From positions 1 to 43,297 of the forward strand of contig QKED01000074.1 of assembly GCA_003252455.1 (NCBI GenBank): DNA of 43,297 nucleotides, given 5' to 3'. Below the pieces are notes generated by a model. The model did not search any database, was not told the origin of the DNA, and saw only the letters and a program-made list of their open reading frames with translations. A program made the translations under genes and the position numbers. Shown piece by piece: positions 7,683 to 16,112 of the stretch (positions are counted from its first letter, which is position 1; each line of letters starts with the position of its first letter). The stretch comes from Gammaproteobacteria bacterium. Lineage in GTDB: Bacteria; Pseudomonadota; Gammaproteobacteria; Thiohalomonadales; Thiohalomonadaceae.

Positions 7683-10600
7683 TTACCAGTGTTTGGGGTT
7701 GGCGTAGTAGACCACCGTGCTACCCGCCGAGTAGGCCCAGCCGAAGACCGTGGCCATGGCGTCTTCGATCTCGTTGACCAGGTAGCCCGCGCCCTGCAGG
7801 GCGTCGTGGACCAGGTCGTCGGCGATCTTCCAGGCGTGTTTGAAGAAGCTGGCCACCTCCTCGGCGGTGTAGCCGAAGACGTTTTTCAACACCGTGGCAA
7901 TCTCATCCAGCCCGTAGCCCACATCGCGCAGGATATCGGCCACATCCTCTGCGCCGAGTTCGAACACCTCGGCAATGGCCAGGGCCACCGACTCGACGTC
8001 GTAAGCGGCATCACGCAGGGCACGGGTGAGGGTGTGTATGCCGGAGTGGTAGGCGTCTTCGACCATGCTGGCGATGTCGACGACGCCCCAGTGCATGACG
8101 TGTGCGACGCCCTTGAGCAGGCCGATGGCATCGGTGAGTGTGGTGTGCAGCTCGTGGTAGAGGATCTTGGCGATCTCTGTGGTGAGGGTGATGATGCCGC
8201 TCGACACAAGGGAGAAGAGCGCCGAGGCGTCCTGCAGTATCGGCGCGGCGAGCTCCCAGAGCTGGCTGGCAAGGCTCTCTGCGTAGTGCTCGACCAGGTC
8301 GGCGAAGGTGTCGAGCGAGGTGTGCAGGGTGTGCCGGTTGAGATTCAACCGCATGCCGAGGAAGGAGAACGAGGCGCCGTACTGGAGGCTGAAGCGGGTC
8401 GCGGGGCCGAGGTCGAGGGTGAAGTCCGCGTCGAGATAGAGATCCAGATTGAGACTGCCCAGTGAGCGGCCTCCACGGGTGATGAGTGGGCCGATGTCAC
8501 CCACGGTGAAGTGGGCCGAGGCGTCGGTGGTGAACTGGTTTTGGTCGATCAGCGTGGCCTCGAACGTCACCGTGCCGAGGTGCTCGATGCGATAATCGAA
8601 GTAGAATTCGAAGGCGTCGCTCGCGACCGTCGCCAAGATGGTCAACGACTCGATCTCGTAGAGCGTCAGGCGCGCGGAGAACGCGAGGTTGGGCGAGCTG
8701 GCGGTATCGATGGTGAAGTAGGGGCCCTCGTGGGTGTTGGTGGCACCGGTCAGGGTCAGCAGATTGCCGATGTTGAGCGGCTGGCTGAGCGAGCCGCTGG
8801 CGGAGATGCCGGTGTGGTAATCGACCTGAATGGCGAAGGCGCAGACCTGACCGTAAAAGGCCAATGTGGAGCGGAAGGCGAGACCGGCACTGTAGAATTT
8901 GTTGTCCGCCGGGTTGCGCCAGCCGAGCGGGTTGGCGACGACGATCAGCTCGAAACCACGCATCTCGATGCCGTTGAGCACCGCAGGGACCGAGGCGCGG
9001 GTGAAGGTCTGGATCAGGGCGGCGAGTGCGAGGGTGCCCAGCTCCTCCACCAGCAGCACGTCGGGCAGCTCCTCGTCGACGTTGAACTCGGTCCCCGCCG
9101 CGACGACCACCTGCGAGGGGCCGGAACCGATGGTGATCTCGCCGGCGAGGCTGAAGGCGACCTCCGGGCCGACGGTGAACTCGATGCCCATGTTGTCGAT
9201 GGTCAGGCCGCGAATGCCGAAGGGGTGCACCCAAGGGGTCTCGGTGCGCAGGGCGAAATTCACCTCCTCGCCCTCCAGGGCGATGTCGCCCCCTAGGGTG
9301 AGGCTGGAGCCGAAAAGGTTGAAGGTGGCCGACATGTGCATGTCGATGTAGAGATTGAGCGGCTGGAGGGTGAGGGCGATGTCGTTGAGGATCACGGCAT
9401 CGTCGATCAGGTGGTAGGCACCATCCAGTGCGGCGATGAGGGTGGTCTGGCTGTAGTCGACCGGGATGCGTGCGGTGAGGTCGAGGTAGCTGCTGCCACC
9501 GAGTAGCCAGGCGACGGTATCCAGCGCGCCGCCCTGGAGCAGTAGGTCGCCATGCAGCTGCATCCCGGCGCTCACGCCGTTCGGCGCGCTGGGCAGTTGC
9601 GCCGGGAAGCTGTAGGCCTCGCTGGCGATGGCGCGGAACTGGAAGTTGGGGTCATCCACCGTGGCGATGATCAGCGAGAGGTTGGTGAACTGCAGCCAGT
9701 CCAGCGGGGCGAAGAGGGTGGAGAGGTCGGCGAGGGACCAGGTCTGAGGCAGGACGAAGCCCATGGCGAAGCCGGTGCCACCGCTGCCGCTGAGGAACTC
9801 GATCTCGAAGTCGCCCCAGTCGCTCCCGGCGTAGCTGAGTTGGGTACCCGCGGCCAGGTAGAGGGTGCCGCTGCGGCCGTTCTCCTCGATGAACAGCGCG
9901 GTACGCTCCAGGGTGAAGGGGGGCAGGCTGTAGTCGAGGCTATCGGCGCTGAGCAGCCCGATGAGGGTGTCGAGGGCGATGCTCGGCAGCTCGCCGGTGA
10001 TCTGGAGATCCCCCGGTAAATTCCACAGCACTTCGAGCTCGATCGCGTCGTCGCCACTCCCGAGGGTGAGGACGCCGTTGATGCCGACACGGGTCTCCTC
10101 CGAGGTGGTGTCGATAAAGAAGCCCGCGGCGGCGATGCCGAGTTGGGTGGTGCCGAGGGAGAGGTGCCAGTCGCTGCTCACCGTCGCGGCGATCTGGTAG
10201 CTGTTGCTGTAGGGCGCGGCGCTGAAGTGCAGTTCGGTCACCGCCAGGCTCGGGGCGTCCGGTAGCGGGCCGACGAACTGCTCGGCCAGCAGGCGCAGGT
10301 CGATACGGCTGTTTTCGAGCAAATCGCCGGTAAAGATGAAGTCGGGGTAGTAGCCGGTCACCGCGATCAGGCCGCCACCGAGGAGTAGCTCGCCCTGCAT
10401 CGCCAGGGCGGTGCCGAGGTCGCCGTCCCAGTCGGTGAGGGCGAAGGCGAGATTGATCTGCTCCACGGTGAGTAGACCCGTGATCAGATCGAAGGGCTGT
10501 GTGGTGGCCACCCCGAGGGAGGTCTTGAGCAGGCGCTGGGTGGATGGATTGACCAGCAGTTCGAGCGTGGTGAGGTTGAGCAGGTTGGGCAGTGTCCAGC

Positions 10601-11465
10601 CCGTCGGTAGCAGATCATCGAGGCTCACGTCGGCGAGCAGTTGGCTGAGGTCGTCGAGCGTGGAGCCGATCGGGTTGTCGATGGCGGCCCTGAACAGCAG
10701 TTGTGCGTCGCCGTCGTAGTAGCGTGCCTCGATGGGGAGGCGCAGCCCCTGGTCTTGGGTGGCGTAGGTGAGTTCGGTACTCAGTGCGGCGTAGGTGACG
10801 GCGAAGGGGGGGGCGGCGGTCGCGGGGGCCGGTGTGAGCGCGTCGCTGCACAGGTCGAGGCGGATCGGTAGGCTGAAATTCCCCAGGGCGATGGGCGCGC
10901 CGAGGGGGGCGCCGAGGGTCATCTGCGGGGCATCGCCGACCAGGCCGATGGCCCCGCTCAGGGGCAGCGTGCTGTCACCGGCCAGCAGCCAGCCGAGCAG
11001 CGCCCAGGCGCCACTCAGTGCGAGGTTGCCGGTATAGCTGAGGCCGGCCGGGTGGCCCGCCTCGTCGTCCGCCGCGGAGTTGAAGAAGAGTCGCGCACCC
11101 GCCCCCTCGACCTGGGTGGTGAAGAGGGTGTCGTCGATCATCGGGAAGGAGACACCCAGCGACCACGCCTCACCGGGTGAGTCGAGGTTGGCGAAGAGCT
11201 GCGCGCATTGCGCCTCGTCGAGCGCAAAGGTGGCGGTGATGGACAGGGTATCGAACGGCGCGTTGGCCACGCGTCCGGTGAGGGTGACGACGTCGCCCCC
11301 TGTGGGGGCGTCGAGCTTGGCGTCGTTCACCACCAGTGTCTGGTCGGCGAGGTAGGTATCGAACAGCGCGGTGATGGCGGGGCTGTCGAGGGCGCTGTCG
11401 GTCAGCGTCAGGGTGCCGTTGACGATGTTCGAATTGAGCGTGTCGAAGAGTTCCTGGAGGGTCAT
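7683..11465 (-). CDS. giant beta-rich protein with C-terminal helical repeats, possibly DUF6603-like
   Basis: A 1260-residue protein with no signal peptide. For roughly 1090 residues it consists of alternating short beta-strands and occasional helices with recurring phrases such as LSLGTTQLGIAAAGFFID, LTLGGDIALEGEEVNFAL and HPFGIRGLTIDNMGIEF. This suggests a long repetitive beta-sheet structure. From about residue 1095 it changes to an amphipathic helical region with repeats of the type VALAIAEVFELGAEDVADIL, DEIATVLKNVFGYTAEEVAS. It ends in a short aromatic tail (YYANPKHW). The style recalls large DUF6603-type proteins, but I cannot confirm this. It is second in the leftward operon, 37 bp after the EEP gene. 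A structural, scaffold or lipid-contacting role is inference. The coding call itself is secure from length and consistent codon pattern. Confidence 0.85.
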   Translation of the reverse strand: MTLQELFDTLNSNIVNGTLTLTDSALDSPAITALFDTYLADQTLVVNDAKLDAPTGGDVVTLTGRVANAPFDTLSITATFALDEAQCAQLFANLDSPGEAWSLGVSFPMIDDTLFTTQVEGAGARLFFNSAADDEAGHPAGLSYTGNLALSGAWALLGWLLAGDSTLPLSGAIGLVGDAPQMTLGAPLGAPIALGNFSLPIRLDLCSDALTPAPATAAPPFAVTYAALSTELTYATQDQGLRLPIEARYYDGDAQLLFRAAIDNPIGSTLDDLSQLLADVSLDDLLPTGWTLPNLLNLTTLELLVNPSTQRLLKTSLGVATTQPFDLITGLLTVEQINLAFALTDWDGDLGTALAMQGELLLGGGLIAVTGYYPDFIFTGDLLENSRIDLRLLAEQFVGPLPDAPSLAVTELHFSAAPYSNSYQIAATVSSDWHLSLGTTQLGIAAAGFFIDTTSEETRVGINGVLTLGSGDDAIELEVLWNLPGDLQITGELPSIALDTLIGLLSADSLDYSLPPFTLERTALFIEENGRSGTLYLAAGTQLSYAGSDWGDFEIEFLSGSGGTGFAMGFVLPQTWSLADLSTLFAPLDWLQFTNLSLIIATVDDPNFQFRAIASEAYSFPAQLPSAPNGVSAGMQLHGDLLLQGGALDTVAWLLGGSSYLDLTARIPVDYSQTTLIAALDGAYHLIDDAVILNDIALTLQPLNLYIDMHMSATFNLFGSSLTLGGDIALEGEEVNFALRTETPWVHPFGIRGLTIDNMGIEFTVGPEVAFSLAGEITIGSGPSQVVVAAGTEFNVDEELPDVLLVEELGTLALAALIQTFTRASVPAVLNGIEMRGFELIVVANPLGWRNPADNKFYSAGLAFRSTLAFYGQVCAFAIQVDYHTGISASGSLSQPLNIGNLLTLTGATNTHEGPYFTIDTASSPNLAFSARLTLYEIESLTILATVASDAFEFYFDYRIEHLGTVTFEATLIDQNQFTTDASAHFTVGDIGPLITRGGRSLGSLNLDLYLDADFTLDLGPATRFSLQYGASFSFLGMRLNLNRHTLHTSLDTFADLVEHYAESLASQLWELAAPILQDASALFSLVSSGIITLTTEIAKILYHELHTTLTDAIGLLKGVAHVMHWGVVDIASMVEDAYHSGIHTLTRALRDAAYDVESVALAIAEVFELGAEDVADILRDVGYGLDEIATVLKNVFGYTAEEVASFFKHAWKIADDLVHDALQGAGYLVNEIEDAMATVFGWAYSAGSTVVYYANPKHW

Positions 11466-11502
11466 GCTGGTTACTTCCCCTGTGCACTACCTGAATTTGG
11501 GC

Positions 11503-12540
11503 TCAAAAGGTGTAGCTGGCGTAGACCGGCAGGTGATCGCTGATCGCCTCGGAGTAGACGTGCCAGGCATCCTCGTTGTTATTCAGCGGGTTGCTGGTAA
11601 TGGCCGTGCCGTTTTTGATGGCGGTCGGGTCGAAGGCGGCGCCGCAGAGCGCGAGTTGTGGGCAGGGGTGGTTTGGCTGGACCTGTAGGTAGCTCAGCAG
11701 GTCGACCACCTGGGCGGCGTTCTCGCGCCCGGTGTTCGGTAGCTTGGCGAAGATGTTGTCGAAGGCGTTGACACGATAGTCGAGGGTGCTGGCATACCCC
11801 CCGGACTGGGTGTTCTTCTTGATCGTGCTGAGTGCGACGCGTGGGTCGGCTTGGCGCGAGGGGGGCAAGATGGCGGTATAGCCCAGGTTCATGGCGCCGT
11901 TGTAGGCGCTGCTGTCGGAGTTGACGTTGAAGTCGCCACCGATAAGGCAGGCCGTCAGGGCGTGGTCGGTGATGTACGTGGGCTGGTTGTTCGGCGGGAA
12001 GACGGTCTCGTGGAAGAGCGTGACCGCATCGCTGGAAGGGATGTTCTCGATGCCGAGTGCGCAGAAGAGGGAGCCCGGCCCAGGGGCGTGGTAGAGGATG
12101 ACGCTGAAGTATTTTGTCGTGTTGTTGTCTGTGTACTGAAAAAAGTAGGCCCCGGGCAGGCGCCCACCGCGACGGGTGTTGGTCGAGGGGAATTCGAGCC
12201 GATTGCCGTTGGCGTCTTCGTCGGTGGTGTAGGCATCGCAGAAGGTGAAGCCGAGGTCGGTGCGAAAGACCAGCAGATAGCAGTCGTTCTGTGAGGTCGT
12301 CAGACTACGCATACCCCACTGTGAGCCGGGCAGGCGGGTCTTCAAGTTGTCGACCAGATTGTAGGCCAATGCGTAGGCGAAGCCGGAGTCGATCACCTCC
12401 AGCATGCCGATGACCGAGGTATTGGTGCAGACGACGGTGGCGGCGATGGTATCGAGTGCCCGGTAGCCGTTGGTGCTGAGTAGGCGCTTCTGCGAGAAGA
12501 TCTTCAGATTCCAGAGCAGGAAATTGACCGTGATAGCCAC
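11503..12540 (-). CDS. endonuclease/exonuclease/phosphatase (EEP) family protein
   Basis: A 345-residue EEP-superfamily enzyme. All expected metal and catalytic positions are present: WNLK (Asn11), GMLEVID (Glu48), LYHAP (His151), GGDFNVNSD (Asp203/Asn205) and SDHLPV (Asp335/His336). The fold is therefore probably active as a Mg-dependent phosphodiesterase or phosphatase; the substrate could be a nucleic acid or a phospholipid or phosphoinositide. The start is GTG at 12540, with a perfect AAGGAGG 5 nt upstream; longer readings of the frame lack the family N-terminus. It has no signal peptide and is moderately Cys-rich. It is the first gene of the operon that continues with the 1260-residue and LamG/NHLP-like proteins, so it is probably the enzymatic part of that system. 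Confidence 0.88.
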   Translation of the reverse strand: MAITVNFLLWNLKIFSQKRLLSTNGYRALDTIAATVVCTNTSVIGMLEVIDSGFAYALAYNLVDNLKTRLPGSQWGMRSLTTSQNDCYLLVFRTDLGFTFCDAYTTDEDANGNRLEFPSTNTRRGGRLPGAYFFQYTDNNTTKYFSVILYHAPGPGSLFCALGIENIPSSDAVTLFHETVFPPNNQPTYITDHALTACLIGGDFNVNSDSSAYNGAMNLGYTAILPPSRQADPRVALSTIKKNTQSGGYASTLDYRVNAFDNIFAKLPNTGRENAAQVVDLLSYLQVQPNHPCPQLALCGAAFDPTAIKNGTAITSNPLNNNEDAWHVYSEAISDHLPVYASYTF

Positions 12541-12908
12541 ACAACCCTCCTTGGGTGGAGAACGGGGGGTCTGCACTGGACGGTGAGGTGCGAGTGGGCG
12601 AAGCACCACGCAGAGAGCCCCCGTCCTAGTGGCACGACCTCATGGGTGCAGCCATCATCCGGACTCACGCCCGCTCTGTGCAATTAAACAGATGGACTAG
12701 GCGTAATAGACTAGATGCCATACAACGTGCTGATAATGTTCGTAAATACCGGGTTTATCGGTTATCGAACCCACGGGCGATTGACAAATTTTGGTGAGAT
12801 TTCACGGCGGTATCTCGCCTGCTCGTTAACTGGGTTCGAGCCTTCGACGATGCCTTGAGGCCCCGGTGTGGGGTACCGCCGGGTGTCGCTGGCGGGCCGC
12901 GTTCGCCC
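12541..12908. other. intergenic region with leader of the EEP operon
   Basis: No gene seen. The part near 12670-12800 is clearly more AT-rich than the surroundings and is the likely promoter zone of the leftward EEP operon, but I could not pick a convincing -35/-10 pair. Arms ACGGGGG (12562-12568) and CCCCCGT (12618-12624) could pair across the leader just upstream of the AAGGAGG ribosome site. Confidence 0.4.
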
Positions 12909-14411
12909 TCACCAACGCCAGATCTCCGGTGTGGTGCCCTTGACCTTCTGCGCCTCGGGTTTGTCGTACCAGCGCAGGTGGGTGCTGCGCCCGCTCTGTA
13001 CGAAGGTGATGAACTCGGGATAGGCGTCACCCAGGTCGGTGCGCTCCACCGGCACCTGCCAGCTGTCCGGCACCACCAGGGCGAAGGGGTAGTGGGCGCT
13101 GTCGCTGAAGTCGTCGAGGCCGTCGAGTCGGTTGCGGCTGTAGGGCAGCACCGGGGTGTAGCCGGGCAGGTGGATCTCGTAGCCGCTGTCGTGCACGTAG
13201 AGGTAGGGGTCGAAGGGGGCGCCTGGGAGCATCGCCAGGGGCAAGGGGACGTCGAGGTCGAGCTTGAAGCTGAAGCGCGGGCCGGCGATGACGCCCTGTG
13301 CCGCCAGCGTGTTGACCACATCGTCCACCGGGTCGCGCCAGAGGTGGCGCGTCTGTTCGAACAGCAGCAGGTCGACGGCACCGACGCCCTGCACGTCACG
13401 CGGGTAGCCGCTGATGTCGCCGGTCTGGCCGCGACGCTGCAGGTTGATGCTGCCGCGGGTGACGCTCCCCTCCGGGAGGTCGATGCGCAGGTGCCAGTCG
13501 TGGTTGTAGCTGGCGCCGCGCGCCATCAGATAGCCCTCGCCGGAGAGGGCGACCACGTCGCCGTTGTTGTCCAGGTGCATGGCCACCCGGTAGCCCACCA
13601 CCAGGTCGTTGAAGTCGTAGTCGGCGCGCTCCGGGTAGCGGTCTTCGTAGGCGGCCACGTAGTAGCTGCCGTGGGCGGGGAGGTAGACGAGCCCGCTGCT
13701 GTCGCCCCCCGCGAGGGTCCCGTCGAGCACCAGCGGTGCCTCGGCACTGCCGGCGGCGAGCTGGTCCAGGTAGGCGGCATCCTCGGCGGTGACGAGGGCC
13801 ACGTCTTCGGGGCCGTTGGAGTAGTCGTAGAACGCCTCCGGGTCGCCGAGCTTGCCGTTGGTGTCGAGAAAGCGTACGCGCAGGCGGGCGGCGCTGGCGC
13901 GTGTCAGGGCGATGTCGACGGGCACACTGAGGGTGGCGTCGAAGGAGCTGGCGTTGATGTCGGAGTCGTTGGCCGCGGTGATGCGCGCCGAGCCGGTGTC
14001 GCCGAGCAGGGTGTAGTGCGGGGTGCGTTCTGTGCTGCCAGTGGCCGCCACCAGGGTGGTGGTACGGGTGGAGAAGTCGCTGTAGAGGTGCTCGACGCCG
14101 TCGATGGTCACCACCAGTTCGACGCTGGCGATGGCGATGCCCTGGCAGGAGGCCTTTTCGGTGCCGCTGGCCGCCTCGTTCACATCCACGGCGAACACCA
14201 GACTGCCGCCATGCCCCTGGCGGAATTGCTCCAGGGTCGGGCCATCGATCACCCTGCTGTGGTCGAAGGGGGCGAACAGGTCCAGGTCACCGTAGCCGTT
14301 GGCGGCAATGACGTCATCGAGGCGGGTGGAGAGGAGGGCCTGGGCCGATGTGGCGCCGAGCAGGGCGCACAGGACGAGCATGACGTGGGGGGTGAGGTGG
14401 CGATGGCTCAT
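12909..14411 (-). CDS. LruC domain-containing exported protein
   Basis: A 500-residue protein with an N-terminal signal peptide (MLVLCALLGATSAQA, likely cut after about residue 25). The hallmark of the LruC domain is the acidic metal-binding-like motif DYDFNDLVVGYR at about residues 264-275. It is followed by SYNHDWHLRIDLPEG and, far downstream, TPEIWRW at the C-terminus. LruC proteins are surface or secreted proteins of Gram-negative bacteria, often Ca-binding-like and often paired with lipoproteins. The start overlaps the stop of the upstream lipoprotein gene by 4 nt (ATGA), so translation is probably coupled and the two products likely act together in the envelope. The molecular function of the family is not established. 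Confidence 0.85.
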   Translation of the reverse strand: MSHRHLTPHVMLVLCALLGATSAQALLSTRLDDVIAANGYGDLDLFAPFDHSRVIDGPTLEQFRQGHGGSLVFAVDVNEAASGTEKASCQGIAIASVELVVTIDGVEHLYSDFSTRTTTLVAATGSTERTPHYTLLGDTGSARITAANDSDINASSFDATLSVPVDIALTRASAARLRVRFLDTNGKLGDPEAFYDYSNGPEDVALVTAEDAAYLDQLAAGSAEAPLVLDGTLAGGDSSGLVYLPAHGSYYVAAYEDRYPERADYDFNDLVVGYRVAMHLDNNGDVVALSGEGYLMARGASYNHDWHLRIDLPEGSVTRGSINLQRRGQTGDISGYPRDVQGVGAVDLLLFEQTRHLWRDPVDDVVNTLAAQGVIAGPRFSFKLDLDVPLPLAMLPGAPFDPYLYVHDSGYEIHLPGYTPVLPYSRNRLDGLDDFSDSAHYPFALVVPDSWQVPVERTDLGDAYPEFITFVQSGRSTHLRWYDKPEAQKVKGTTPEIWRW

Positions 14412-14809
14412 AGGGCGATCTCCCCCCGCTGGGGCGGGTCGGCGGGGTTCTCGGTGAACAGCTCGTAGTCGAGCCGGGTGTCGTCGAGACGCGTATCCAC
14501 GGTGAGGGTGAAGGGGCGGTTGCGTTCGACCTCGCCGAGGTAGAGGGTCGCCCCGTCGCCCCGGCTCAGTTTGAGAAAGCAGCGCTGGCCGAGGGTGGCG
14601 TAGCCGCTGGGGTCGAGGGTGACGCGTTGCTGGGTGAAGTTATCGAAGCTCACCCCGGTGCGCAGGGGGTTGTCTGCCAGACGGGTGGAGCGGGGGGCGC
14701 TGGCGCTGGGCGGGGCGTCGCCCGCCCCGCCGCCGCAGCCCACGAGGGCGAACAGCAGCGGGACGAGTCGTAGCGTGAGCCGCCGCGCGTGGGGTGGGTG
14801 TTGCTGCAT
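14408..14809 (-). CDS. small lipoprotein, partner of the LruC protein
   Basis: A 133-residue protein with a type II signal peptide: basic N-region, hydrophobic LRLVPLLFALVGC and lipidated cysteine at residue 25, followed by a flexible GGGAGDAPPSASAP linker. The mature part is a small beta-rich domain (VTLDPSGYATLGQRCFLKLS, LYLGEVERNRPFTLTVD) with no recognised family. AGGGAG sits 8 nt before the ATG. The gene ends inside the start of the LruC gene (4-nt ATGA overlap), so the pair is an operon. It probably sits at the inner face of the outer membrane or on the surface. Confidence 0.82.
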   Translation of the reverse strand: MQQHPPHARRLTLRLVPLLFALVGCGGGAGDAPPSASAPRSTRLADNPLRTGVSFDNFTQQRVTLDPSGYATLGQRCFLKLSRGDGATLYLGEVERNRPFTLTVDTRLDDTRLDYELFTENPADPPQRGEIAL

Positions 14810-14845
14810 GGTCGACTCTCCCTGGGGGTGATGGGGGGAGTCGGG

Positions 14846-14861
14846 GCAATTTCACTGCCAA
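14846..14861 (-). promoter_or_regulatory. sigma-54 (-24/-12) promoter candidate for the lipoprotein-LruC operon
   Basis: On the minus strand the sequence TTGGCAGTGAAATTGC places GG and GC exactly 10 nt apart, matching TGGCA-N-TTGC of RpoN promoters. The predicted start would lie about 25 nt before the lipoprotein ATG at 14809. This implies activation by an enhancer-binding protein; no such gene is in the window. Confidence 0.5.
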
Positions 14862-14926
14862 CCCGGTGAGTGCAATCCGTTCAATGGGTTAGCGCGGTGC
14901 AATCGGCCACAGGAGGGGGGCGCCGA

Positions 14927-14970
14927 GGGTCGATTCGCAGAATGCGACCCAGGTTGCGACGCGCCGTCGC
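14927..14970. terminator. hairpin pair downstream of the methyltransferase gene
   Basis: GGGTCG (14927-14932) pairs with CGACCC (14945-14950), with an inner ATTC/GAAT pairing. GCGACG-CGC-CGTCGC (14956-14970) forms a second perfect hairpin. Both lie just past the leftward methyltransferase stop (14979). There is no T-run, so this is a probable but non-canonical terminator. Confidence 0.35.
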
Positions 14971-14978
14971 GGTTGCGA

Positions 14979-15860
14979 TTAAGCGATGCTCGCCAGCACC
15001 AGGTATTCACCGCACGCCGGATGGCCCTCCTCGCGGGCGACGAGGTAGCGCGATTGCAGTGCCGTGGCGTCGCAGCTCTCCAGGCGTTGGTACCCCTCCA
15101 CATGCAGGAAGGCATCCATCTCACCCTCGCGCACCAGCCAGAGAGGTGGTGCGTCGGTGCGCGCGCGCAGGAGGCGCAGTAGCGGGCCGTGCGGGATCGC
15201 CTCGCCATCACTTGGCTCCAGGGCGCAGAAGAGGAGGTGCGTGCCGCTGCCGGTGATGCGCCGGATGGCGCGAAACAGCGTGCTCACCTCGCGCGGCGGC
15301 AGGGTGATCAGCGCCTCTTCGCAGACGAACAGTGTGCGCCGCGCCGGGTTGAAGCGGCGGCTGTTGCGTAGGGCGCCGTGCAACTCGACCTGTGCCAGCG
15401 TCACCGCCAGCAGCTCCAGGTTGTCGGCCTTCTTCAGTGCCAGGGCGCGCTGCTTGACCATGCTGGTGGCCGGATGGTCGAGCTCGATGAAGTTCACCAC
15501 TGGGTGCTGGATGTGTAGGCGCCAGGCCAGGGTGTCGAAGCCAGAGCCGAGCCAGATCACCTGACTCACCCCCGCGTCGATGGCCAGGCGCACCTGGTCT
15601 TCGATGTAGCGCTTACGCAGGGCGTAGTGCAGGGTGATGCCCGGGGTGAACCAGCGTTCCAGATGGTGGGCGGCCCAGCGGTAGGTGGCATGCTCCAGCT
15701 GCCCGAGGCGCCGTCGCCCCTCCTCGGAGGCGGACAAGATGCGCCGACTCACGGCCACCGACTCGTGTGGCACCAGGGCCCCGTAGGCCTGGTCGCGCGC
15801 CACCAAGAGCAGCCCCTGCACCACTGAATAGGCGCTTGTATTGATCGGATCCTGTGGCAT
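14979..15860 (-). CDS. class I SAM-dependent methyltransferase, leucine carboxyl methyltransferase (LCMT) family
   Basis: A 293-residue protein with the LCMT/PPM layout: LRKRYIEDQV ahead of the SAM motif VIWLGSGFDTLAWRL, then VNFIELDHPAT (acidic ribose-binding position), TLFVCEEALITLPP (family E-G/A-hydrophobic segment) and a C-terminal domain ending GEYLVLASIA. Bacterial members are widespread O-methyltransferases of mostly unknown substrate, some in secondary metabolism. ATG 15860 gives the natural N-terminus with a weak GAGG upstream; a GTG 21 nt earlier is the alternative. It points away from the SWIM-SNF2 gene with a divergent promoter region between. Confidence 0.85.
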   Translation of the reverse strand: MPQDPINTSAYSVVQGLLLVARDQAYGALVPHESVAVSRRILSASEEGRRRLGQLEHATYRWAAHHLERWFTPGITLHYALRKRYIEDQVRLAIDAGVSQVIWLGSGFDTLAWRLHIQHPVVNFIELDHPATSMVKQRALALKKADNLELLAVTLAQVELHGALRNSRRFNPARRTLFVCEEALITLPPREVSTLFRAIRRITGSGTHLLFCALEPSDGEAIPHGPLLRLLRARTDAPPLWLVREGEMDAFLHVEGYQRLESCDATALQSRYLVAREEGHPACGEYLVLASIA

Positions 15861-16112
15861 GGTCGTGTTGCCTCGCTGCACGGTGGGCCATCCCGGCGTT
15901 GCCCCGGCGCGGAGGACGGGGGAAGCCAGGGGTTGGATAGAGTATTGCGTGGGAAATATTCACACTCAATCGAGCCCGCGTGAGGATTTGTCAGGATCTG
16001 TAAGGCCGTGGCTGACATGTCGCCCCCCTACGCGCACCGCGGTGCACCGCGCGATGGGCAGGCGTTACACTGGCCGCCCTTGTCAGCCACATCTCACCAA
16101 CCGGGTATCGCC

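Noticed and set aside
12855-14468. 537-residue plus-strand frame
   Set aside because: Antisense to the LruC and lipoprotein genes, which have signal peptide, lipobox and coupled overlap.
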